From Scatosoma sp002474405 (GTDB lineage: Bacteria; Bacillota; Clostridia; Christensenellales; Borkfalkiaceae): a DNA stretch of 64,000 nucleotides. The DNA lies in contig CALAFO010000003.1 of NCBI GenBank assembly GCA_937892545.1, positions 1-64,000 of the forward strand, read 5' to 3'. Under the pieces are notes generated by a model. The model was given only the letters and a program-made list of their open reading frames with translations. It had not been told where the DNA came from and did not search any database. Of the stretch, positions 57,454 to 64,000 are shown piece after piece. Made by a program: the position numbers and the translations under genes. Numbering within the stretch: position 1 is the stretch's first letter; each line of letters begins with the position of its first letter.

Positions 57454-58728
57454 TTACTTTGTCTGCTCTCTTTCGTAGCACGCCGCAAGATACCCGCGCA
57501 GCGCTTCCGCAGGCGTAGAATACGTGCCGTGCAGCAAATCGTACGCCGCAACGCTCTGATTGCTGCCGAAATAACTCGGAATCGAATAATCGCACACGGC
57601 GGCAACCTGCATTTTCGCGTTCGCCAGCCCCGCATATCTTTCGTCGGAAGAAACCGCCGCCGCGGAAGGAATCCCCTTAATCGACGCCATCGCGTTCAGC
57701 TCCTCCGTGCGGGACATAAACCGCAGAAATTCCGTAGCGTAATCGCAAACGTCGCTGTTCTTGTTCACGGCGAAGCCGTACCACGGTTCCACCCAGGCAT
57801 ACGCGCCGTTTTCGCCCATGGGCGCCAGCATGAATTCGTATTCGAACGGGTTGGCTTTGAATTCTTCCGAACGGGTTTCGCGTTTTTTCATGCCGCTCAC
57901 CTTTTCGGTATCGCACAGCCAGAACGGAACGTCGCCCTTGAAAAAGTTCATAATCGCGCCGTCGTAATTGTTATCGGGGTACGTTGCGTTTACTTCCTGC
58001 GTGAAATATCCGTTTTCGCCGAGCGTTGCCAGCTTTTCGTACACTTCCGTCAGCTTCGAAGCGCCCGCTTCGTCGTTGGTTTTCACCGCATCGAGCAGCG
58101 CGGAATCTTTCGAAAGCAGGCACATGTTCATGCCGTAGGTAAGCGCGTTCATATAATTGTCCGGTCCCTGAATCGGCGTGTAGCCCTTCTGCTTCAGCGC
58201 GGAAAGAACGTCGAGAAATTCCTGCCACGTTCCGGGAACGGCAAGCCCTTCGTTTGCAAGCAGCGTTTTGTTTACTACCATGCCGTCCAGCTTCAACCCC
58301 ATGGGCAGGGAAAACATTTTTCCGTCTTTTACGGAAGCCGCGCGGATATTTTCCTGCAACGTGCTGCCGTCGATGCCCTCTTCCGCAAGGTTTACGCAAG
58401 CCGTTTCGTCATAACCGCGTTCGCCCGAAGTCATCATAATATCGATGGACGGATTTTCCTGCAGGAAATTGTCCTTGGTATCTTTATACTGCGCGTACGT
58501 GATTTTTACGCCCGGATAAAATTCGTTGAAGTCGTTGATCACCTTATCCAGCGCTTCGAAATTGCCGAAAAACGAAGCCAGTTCGATTTCTTTTCCGGCG
58601 CTTGTATCCAGCCGCGGCAGAAACGCGCCGTCGTCCGTATTGCCCGGCTCCTTTTCCGCGCACCCCGCGCCCAGCGCGGCAACCCCGATAAGCGCCGCAA
58701 GCATAAGCGAAAACTTCTTCTTTTTCAT
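57454..58728 (-). CDS. Extracellular solute-binding lipoprotein (ABC type), orphan
   Basis: 424 residues. A lipoprotein signal peptide ends GAG-C (Cys23). The rest follows the carbohydrate-type binding-protein pattern (family 1): DFNEFYPGVKITYAQY near residue 67, IDIMMTSGERGYDET near residue 95 and VEPWYGFAVNKNS near residue 315. No permease or ATPase gene is next to it; it lies 28 bp after the hybrid kinase gene. This favours a role presenting a ligand to the kinase rather than transport. GGGAGG precedes the ATG at 58728. Confidence 0.9.
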   Translation of the reverse strand: MKKKKFSLMLAALIGVAALGAGCAEKEPGNTDDGAFLPRLDTSAGKEIELASFFGNFEALDKVINDFNEFYPGVKITYAQYKDTKDNFLQENPSIDIMMTSGERGYDETACVNLAEEGIDGSTLQENIRAASVKDGKMFSLPMGLKLDGMVVNKTLLANEGLAVPGTWQEFLDVLSALKQKGYTPIQGPDNYMNALTYGMNMCLLSKDSALLDAVKTNDEAGASKLTEVYEKLATLGENGYFTQEVNATYPDNNYDGAIMNFFKGDVPFWLCDTEKVSGMKKRETRSEEFKANPFEYEFMLAPMGENGAYAWVEPWYGFAVNKNSDVCDYATEFLRFMSRTEELNAMASIKGIPSAAAVSSDERYAGLANAKMQVAAVCDYSIPSYFGSNQSVAAYDLLHGTYSTPAEALRGYLAACYEREQTK

Positions 58729-58756
58729 TTGTACATACCTCCCGGTTTTTTTATTT

Positions 58757-60970
58757 TCAACGCCCGTCCGCGTTGTTTTTTCTGGAAATAAGCAGGCGGA
58801 TGGCGGCAAGCACTTTCTCGGTTTCGACGGGTTTGGAAACGTGCGCGTCCATACCCGCGTCAAGGCAGCGCTGAATATCTTCCGCAAACGCGTCCGCCGT
58901 CATGGCTAAAACGGGAATATTTTTCAGTTCCGCGCTGTCGCTTCCGCGCAGCGCTCTCGTGGCTTCCAGTCCGTTCATCACGGGCATCTGCACGTCCATC
59001 AGCACCAGATCGTACGTACCCGGCGCCGCCGCAGAAAGCATATCGAGGCAAATTTTTCCGTTTTCGGCGCGGTCGCAACGGATGCCGTAATCCTGCAGCA
59101 ACATGGAAATAATTTCCCAGTTGATTTCGTTGTCTTCGGCAATCAGCACGCGCAGTCCTTCCAGATCGCCGTTTTTCGGCTGCGCCTCTTCCGTCGTTCC
59201 TGCGGGCGAGGGAAGCGCCTCTCCGGAAATTTCCAGCGGAATTTTCACGGTGAACTCGGTGCCTTTGTTCACCTCGCTGCGGCAGTCTATCGTGCCGTTC
59301 ATCAGATCCACCATGCGCTTCACGATGGTGAGTCCCAGTCCCGTGCCCTGCACGCGGCTGATGCGGCTGTCCATGGCGCGCATGAACGATTCGTACATGG
59401 TTTTCTGAAATTCGGGTGACATGCCGCTGCCCGTATCGGCAACAACCGCAACAAGAAGCACGCTGCGGTTGTTTTCCTGCGTTTCTTCCCGCACTTCCAG
59501 CCTTACGCTGCCGCCGGGCGGCGTATATTTGACGGCGTTGTTCAGAAGATTGAGATACACCTGCGAAAGGCGGAGCCTGTCGCCCGAAAGACACTCGTAC
59601 GGCAGCGGATCTACGCAGACGTCGAACGTCAGCCCGTGCCCCACCGCCTGCGAACGGATGATGACTTCCAGCCCGTCCACGAATTCTTTTACGTTGAACG
59701 GCGCGGGCGTGATGCTTACCTTGCCGCTTTCCACGCGGGAGATTTCCAGAATGTCGTTGATTAACGTGAGCAGATGATTGCCCGAAACGGAAATTTTTCT
59801 AAGGCACTCGCGCACGTAGGCGGGGTCGTCGATGTTGCGCTGCGCAAGCTCCGTCATGCCGAGAACGGCGTTGAGCGGCGTGCGGATATCGTGCGACATG
59901 GTGGATAAGAAACGCGTTTTCAAATAGCTTGCCTGTTTGGCGGCTTCCGCCGTTTCTTTCAATCGACGATTGATGCCCAGAATATAGGCGCCGTCCGCCA
60001 GAATCAAAAGCGCCATGATGCCCGCCACCACGGCAACGATGAACAGGTCGTTCCCCTCCGCCTGCAGCGAGGCAACGGGAATATAGCCCATGATGTCCAG
60101 CCCGACGAAATCTTCCAGCCGCGAATAGTACCAGTAGCAGGATTTGCCGCGCGAATCGTTCAGCGTCATCAGCCCGGAAGATTGTTCCTGCATCTGCGAT
60201 AAAAACGCGTCGGCTTGTTCGGGATTGTCGCCGAAATTATAATAGCGTACGAATTCGATGAAATTTTCGGAACGCATCGCGTACGAGGGAATCACGTAAT
60301 CGTAATTCGCCGCCACAAGCCCCACTTCCATGGAATCGTACGCGGTGGGGAATACCCAGAGTTTTTTAACGTTGTCGATGGGGATGATGCGGAGCAGAAG
60401 ATAATCTTTGCTTTCTCCGCCCGGAAGGCTCAACGGCACGCGGATGCCCGCGCTTACCACGATGCGCTGCGATTCGCGGAGGCGGTACCTGCCTAAAATG
60501 CTTTTCGCGCCGTTGAACACCTGATTCATCCGTCGGATAAATTCGTCGTAAGAATCGACGTTGTCGGCAGAATTGAAATAAGAATACGTGATGATTTCGT
60601 TGCTGCCGTCCGTGGTTGCGGTGCTCCACGCCTCGTACGTATCCATATCCACGATGTGCGCTTCCTGCGTTTCTTCCGCGGTGGCTTCGCGGATATAGCC
60701 GAGGGCTTCTTCCTTCGTCATCTGCTTTTCCGAAATATAAGCACTCCAGTCGGTTACGATGGAAAATTCGGCGTCGAAATGGTTCTGGGAAATCTGCTTC
60801 ATCGTTTCCATGGTGTTGCAGAAATTATCCAGCATGATTTTTTCCTGCTTATCGCGCGTTGTACGGGAATACACCACGGTGAACACGACGGCAGTTACGA
60901 TGAGCGCCACGTTGCAAAGCACAAGAGCAATGCTTATGAGAATTCTTTGTATGTTTTTTCTCGGATCCAT
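58757..60970 (-). CDS. Hybrid sensor histidine kinase
   Basis: 737 residues. TM1 at ~10-34, an external sensor region (~35-308) of Cache-like size, TM2 at ~309-333, HisKA with phospho-His360 in FLSTMSHDIRTPLN, HATPase with NLLNNAVKYTPPGG, DTGSGM and GTGLGLTIVKRM, then a C-terminal receiver (VLIAEDNEIN, LVLMDVQMPVMNG, VSKPVE; all key residues present). It has no Hpt domain of its own, matching the separate Hpt protein at 55063. The ATG at 60970 follows GGGGGAG at nine bases; the frame extends upstream through a leader that contains a terminator. Confidence 0.95.
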   Translation of the reverse strand: MDPRKNIQRILISIALVLCNVALIVTAVVFTVVYSRTTRDKQEKIMLDNFCNTMETMKQISQNHFDAEFSIVTDWSAYISEKQMTKEEALGYIREATAEETQEAHIVDMDTYEAWSTATTDGSNEIITYSYFNSADNVDSYDEFIRRMNQVFNGAKSILGRYRLRESQRIVVSAGIRVPLSLPGGESKDYLLLRIIPIDNVKKLWVFPTAYDSMEVGLVAANYDYVIPSYAMRSENFIEFVRYYNFGDNPEQADAFLSQMQEQSSGLMTLNDSRGKSCYWYYSRLEDFVGLDIMGYIPVASLQAEGNDLFIVAVVAGIMALLILADGAYILGINRRLKETAEAAKQASYLKTRFLSTMSHDIRTPLNAVLGMTELAQRNIDDPAYVRECLRKISVSGNHLLTLINDILEISRVESGKVSITPAPFNVKEFVDGLEVIIRSQAVGHGLTFDVCVDPLPYECLSGDRLRLSQVYLNLLNNAVKYTPPGGSVRLEVREETQENNRSVLLVAVVADTGSGMSPEFQKTMYESFMRAMDSRISRVQGTGLGLTIVKRMVDLMNGTIDCRSEVNKGTEFTVKIPLEISGEALPSPAGTTEEAQPKNGDLEGLRVLIAEDNEINWEIISMLLQDYGIRCDRAENGKICLDMLSAAAPGTYDLVLMDVQMPVMNGLEATRALRGSDSAELKNIPVLAMTADAFAEDIQRCLDAGMDAHVSKPVETEKVLAAIRLLISRKNNADGR

Positions 60971-61135
60971 TCGTCTTGCTCCCCCCGGTTTGTATTTTTG
61001 CCGCCGTTTTTTATCCGACCGGTCGCGTTCGCATGCGTTTGCATACGGTTGCCCGGTGCGCACGGGCGGAAATATTTTTGAACGCGTTTTTTCGTTATTT
61101 TTGAACGCCTTTTTTCCGACGCGCGCCCGTGCATG

Positions 61136-61173
61136 AAAAAACGATTGTCCGCCGATTTTCAGGCAAACAATCG
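61136..61173 (-). terminator. Terminator inside the hybrid-kinase leader
   Basis: Perfect 12-bp stem (two G-U pairs) CGATTGTTTGCC/GGCGGACAATCG with an 8-base loop, followed on the minus strand by TTTTTT. It lies between the promoter at 61221-61249 and the kinase start at 60970. It can end read-through from the gene at 61311, or attenuate the kinase operon. The rest of the 340-bp gap contains a 9-bp inverted repeat (61060-61068/61124-61132) and a 13-bp direct repeat, but no gene. Confidence 0.8.
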
Positions 61174-61220
61174 CGTCCGTTTCGTCCGTCCGCCGCAGCG
61201 GATATTTCAGCTTTATATTT

Positions 61221-61249
61221 ATTATACACTTATACGAAAGATATTTCAA
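61221..61249 (-). promoter_or_regulatory. Promoter of the signalling operon
   Basis: Minus strand TTGAAA (61244-61249), 17 bp, TATAAT (61221-61226). It would give a ~245-nt leader for the kinase gene. Confidence 0.7.
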
Positions 61250-61310
61250 GGCAAATCGCCTTGCGTGAAACTTTTTTCACATAATTTTCACAATTTTTGA
61301 ATAAGTTTTT

Positions 61311-63992
61311 TTAAATTCCGGGCGCGTTGCCCGCGTCTCCGCCCACCGGAAATTTTCGCCGCCCGTCGGTATCGTAAACGGTAAAACGCACTCTCGTAGC
61401 GTTTTCAAACGTTTCTATGTACTCCGCATCGTCCGTGCAGTCGCTTTCGGAAAGCAGCCTGTCGATATCCACGGTGAAAGTAAGATGTTCGTTCTTTTTT
61501 TCGATGTTTACGATTCTCCCTTTCAGGTTATTGTAAAACACCGCGGAAAAGCGTTTCGAATCCGTAAACAATACGGGATCGCCGACTTTATACGTCCACT
61601 CCTGCCAGGTATACGGCGGATTTGTGTTTTTTGCCTGAAATAACGCGTTCATGTTGTTCAGACCGAATTTGCCGTCGTAATTCAGGCACAATACCGCCTC
61701 GTCCTCTTCGCCTTCGGAAAGTTTTGTCAGCACGTTTTCGCCGATTTCTTCCGAAAAAGCGCCGTCCGGCGAAAGTTTTTCCCGCACGAGTATTCCGTTC
61801 TCGCGAATCTCGTTCCAGAGCGACAGCAGTTCGGGGCAATTCGTGCGCCACGTGTTGAGAAGTTCGGTTTTCGCGCAGTCGGGAATCATCTCTTTGGCGT
61901 ATACAAACCAGTTGCCGAAATCGATCGCTTCCAGCTGCCCTACGTCCCCCGCCAGCACCACCAGCGCGTCTTCGCCGATTTTTCCGAAAAACTTTGCCAT
62001 CGTACGGTTATCTATCGTACTGCATTCGTCCACGAAAATCACGTTATAATCCCGCAGTTTCACTTTTTTCGTAAAACTGTCGATGCTTACGAAGTCGGAA
62101 TTCGCCCCCGGATTATCGAGTACCCGCCGTAAGTTCTGCAACGCCGTATGCGTTTTTGTCAGAAATAATTTTTTCCTGTTGCCCGTCAGAGCGGCAATAT
62201 AATTAATAAGCGTGGTCTTTCCCGTGCCCGCCGCGCCGTAAATCATAAATACTCTGGAAGAAACAAATATTTTTTCCAGCGCCTGTCGCTTCAACGGATC
62301 GGAAAATTGCGCTTCACGGCTTCTGACGTAATTCTTATTGATGATTTCCTGCCCCTTGTTCCCCGCACGGGAAAGTTCAAGCAGGCGTTGCAGGATGAAA
62401 AGCGTGTCCCGTTCGAAAGAATCGATGTATACTTTCCCGTTTTCGGTTTTCAGAATAAAACCGTTTTTTCTTTCCCATCCATCCAGAGCGGCATTGAATT
62501 TTTCGATTTTCTCTTCCGGATGTCCGGTGCCCGCAATACTTTCGTCGAAGTAAATTTCTCCCGTTTCTCCGATGGCTTTTTTGATTGCCAGATACGGGCG
62601 GACAACATCGATTTTATCGTATCCCGCCGCACGCACGGCGTCTTTATCCACGGTGTATCTGTTGTTTTTTCTTCCCGCGAAATTCGAAAGGAACGGGTTT
62701 CGTTCAAACGGAATACATTTCGAACTCAGATATACTTCGTCGCAGTCAATCGGCGGATGGAACGGATCCGGCATAGCCGCCGTAATCGATTCTTCCCGCA
62801 TACGAATCAACAAATAGCGTATGGTATTTTTGCCGTCCGTTTGCGCGTCCGCGCCAAAATATTTTCTCAGCCTGAGCAGAACCTGCCTGAAATAATCCGT
62901 ATTCGCCGCAGCGTAAATTTCTTCGATGCCGCGATTGAAATTGCTTTCGCCGCAATCGATAAAATCCGTCAGATTCATGCCGGTTTTTGTGAGATACTTC
63001 ATTAGGGAATCGTATTCGTTGTACCCGGAATTTATCGCCATTTTCAGCCGAATCATCTCGGCTAGTTTATTCAGGCAAAACGGGTCGATCGATACCTTCC
63101 AGTCGGTAATCAGTTTTATGTCTGTCTTAACGTTCCAAAGCGAGAGTTCCGCAGTCTCATAGGCAATCTGCACCGAATAAGACGTGGAAAAGTATTCTTC
63201 GGAATACACCGTGAGGCGATTGAATTTCGTTGCGTATATTCCCGCGAGCTGCAGCGTTATTTCGTAATATCTTTTACCGTCAACGTAAAAAGGCGTCTGC
63301 TTTTCAACATAGTACCGCGCTTTGCTGAATACCCGGTTCTTCTGTTGCCGCACCGCGATATGCGATTCTATGGTGTGCGCAATCAGTTCGTAATACGATT
63401 TTTCCGTCGCGTCGAATTCACGCGGAAATTGTTCCAGATTTGCAAGAATCTCTATTCCGTCTTTTTTCAGATCGCGGCGTATCTGCCACAAAAAATCATA
63501 GTATTGATTCATCAGCCGCGCCGATTGTCCGTCGTCGGGAATTCTGCGGGCGATATATTTTAACTTTCTGAGAAAATCACTCAGATATTTCGTCTTTCTG
63601 TCCAACAACGCGTGTTCCCACGCCTGTTGCAGACACGCCGAATTTTCCCCGTCGCGCAGCGCGTTCAGCAGCAATGCCGCGCCGCAAAGGTCCTCCAGTT
63701 TAGAAAGAATACGTCTGGAAACGTTATCGCGGGTATCGTTATACAAGTCGATCCTTGCGATGCTTTCCGTAATTTCTTCATCGCAACGGGCGATGATTTT
63801 CAGTATATCCTGCCTGCCGTAACTGCGGTTTTCAAGCTTTTTTACAAAAGAATGACGGCGACCGATTTCCGTCAGACATTTACAGAATGCGTCTATGCTT
63901 TCGTCGGTATTTTTTATTTCTTCGTCCGGCGTGAACGTCAGCGTACAGCTGTTCCGACGATAATCGATATCATGGATAAATTCTGCGGACAT
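61311..63992 (-). CDS. SF1-helicase-like protein with large unassigned N-terminal region
   Basis: 893 residues. Residues 1-570 match no family I know and are mostly helical. Then come SF1 motifs: Walker A YGAAGTGKTT (585-594), motif Ia LTKTHTALQNLRRV, Walker B VIFVDECST (651-659), motif III VVLAGDVGQLEAIDF and motif IV ELLNTWRTN near residue 715. A beta-rich segment (DPVLFTDSKRF...LKGRIVNIEKK) precedes the end, but the expected motifs V/VI (HKSQG-like, ALSR) are missing, so the C-terminus looks truncated. The ATG at 63992 has GGAAG just before it, at the window edge; a start further upstream cannot be excluded. Confidence 0.75.
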   Translation of the reverse strand: MSAEFIHDIDYRRNSCTLTFTPDEEIKNTDESIDAFCKCLTEIGRRHSFVKKLENRSYGRQDILKIIARCDEEITESIARIDLYNDTRDNVSRRILSKLEDLCGAALLLNALRDGENSACLQQAWEHALLDRKTKYLSDFLRKLKYIARRIPDDGQSARLMNQYYDFLWQIRRDLKKDGIEILANLEQFPREFDATEKSYYELIAHTIESHIAVRQQKNRVFSKARYYVEKQTPFYVDGKRYYEITLQLAGIYATKFNRLTVYSEEYFSTSYSVQIAYETAELSLWNVKTDIKLITDWKVSIDPFCLNKLAEMIRLKMAINSGYNEYDSLMKYLTKTGMNLTDFIDCGESNFNRGIEEIYAAANTDYFRQVLLRLRKYFGADAQTDGKNTIRYLLIRMREESITAAMPDPFHPPIDCDEVYLSSKCIPFERNPFLSNFAGRKNNRYTVDKDAVRAAGYDKIDVVRPYLAIKKAIGETGEIYFDESIAGTGHPEEKIEKFNAALDGWERKNGFILKTENGKVYIDSFERDTLFILQRLLELSRAGNKGQEIINKNYVRSREAQFSDPLKRQALEKIFVSSRVFMIYGAAGTGKTTLINYIAALTGNRKKLFLTKTHTALQNLRRVLDNPGANSDFVSIDSFTKKVKLRDYNVIFVDECSTIDNRTMAKFFGKIGEDALVVLAGDVGQLEAIDFGNWFVYAKEMIPDCAKTELLNTWRTNCPELLSLWNEIRENGILVREKLSPDGAFSEEIGENVLTKLSEGEEDEAVLCLNYDGKFGLNNMNALFQAKNTNPPYTWQEWTYKVGDPVLFTDSKRFSAVFYNNLKGRIVNIEKKNEHLTFTVDIDRLLSESDCTDDAEYIETFENATRVRFTVYDTDGRRKFPVGGDAGNAPGI

Positions 63993-64000
63993 ATACTTCC

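Noticed and set aside
61021..61062. Segment in the kinase leader resembling the first half of a c-di-GMP-I (GEMM) riboswitch (CACCGGGCAACC, a stem with AAAC loop, then GAACGCGACCGG)
   Set aside because: Attractive given the c-di-GMP genes downstream, but the GAAA tetraloop and GGGACGCAAAGCC core do not match and the 3' half of the fold is not visible. A covariance-model scan would decide.

Overview
The window reads as chromosome of an anaerobic, endospore-forming member of the Bacillota (Clostridia-like), probably an uncultured gut lineage. The support is: SpmA/SpmB spore-maturation proteins, an RsfA-like protein, a desulfoferrodoxin/FprA oxygen-defence pair, type III glutamine synthetase, a 2[4Fe-4S] ferredoxin, strong Shine-Dalgarno sites, and housekeeping sigma promoters of TTGACA-17-TATAAT type. 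Gene order is also clostridial: yajC, TIGR04086 protein, secD, secF, recJ, relA, hemZ; and rpmG, secE, nusG, rplK, rplA, rplJ, rplL. Most genes lie on the minus strand. No prophage, insertion sequence with transposase, rRNA or CRISPR array is visible. Family names come from motif recognition by eye; no database was searched.

Layout. 1-3.9 kb: glnN, a tRNA-Gly and a membrane/coiled-coil protein on the plus strand. 3.9-17.5 kb: minus-strand translation, RNA decay, stringent response, recombination and secretion genes (pnp, rpsO, hemZ, relA, recJ, secF, secD, TIGR04086, yajC), interrupted by composite dispersed repeats. 17.7-23.1 kb: poorly characterised genes (a two-repeat RsfA/Myb-like protein, an unknown plus-strand gene, a SHOCT-type membrane protein, a degenerate cyclophilin lipoprotein, an Asn/Gly-tailed radical SAM protein). 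23.2-29.3 kb: tatD, metG, spmAB, rsmI, a tRNA-modifying methyltransferase and ferredoxin. 29.5-33.1 kb: a lipoprotein esterase, cysteine desulfurase, an unknown gene and a PAP2 phosphatase. 33.2-38.8 kb: phospholipid genes (flippase-like, pssA, psd) with rsmA, then pyrG with a long leader containing a terminator. 39.5-41.3 kb: two copies of a divergent module (zinc-ribbon/DUF4190 membrane protein opposite an XRE repressor). 41.4-46.3 kb: an MFS transporter and the rpmG-rplL operon with an internal promoter and L10 leader. 46.6-52.7 kb: FprA, desulfoferrodoxin with a PerR-type box, a large ferritin-like protein, a hexapeptide transferase and a GH36 alpha-galactosidase. 53-61 kb: a signalling locus (hybrid kinase, orphan solute-binding lipoprotein, GGDEF-REC-HD-GYP protein, Hpt protein, CHASE-GGDEF-PAS cyclase). 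61.3-64 kb: an SF1-helicase-like protein with a long unassigned N-terminal region.

How parts work together. The kinase, its receiver, the free-standing Hpt and the receiver inside the GGDEF/HD-GYP protein contain every element of a phosphorelay that could control c-di-GMP, with the lipoprotein as a likely ligand sensor. Desulfoferrodoxin, FprA and the ferritin-like protein form a peroxide/oxygen-defence group under a 7-1-7 palindrome. SpmAB, and perhaps the RsfA-like protein, belong to sporulation. Items most worth a second look are the duplicated XRE/zinc-ribbon modules, a run of twelve helically phased T-tracts filling the spmB-rsmI gap, the composite repeats with covarying hairpins, the c-di-GMP phosphorelay, and terminators inside the pyrG and kinase leaders.
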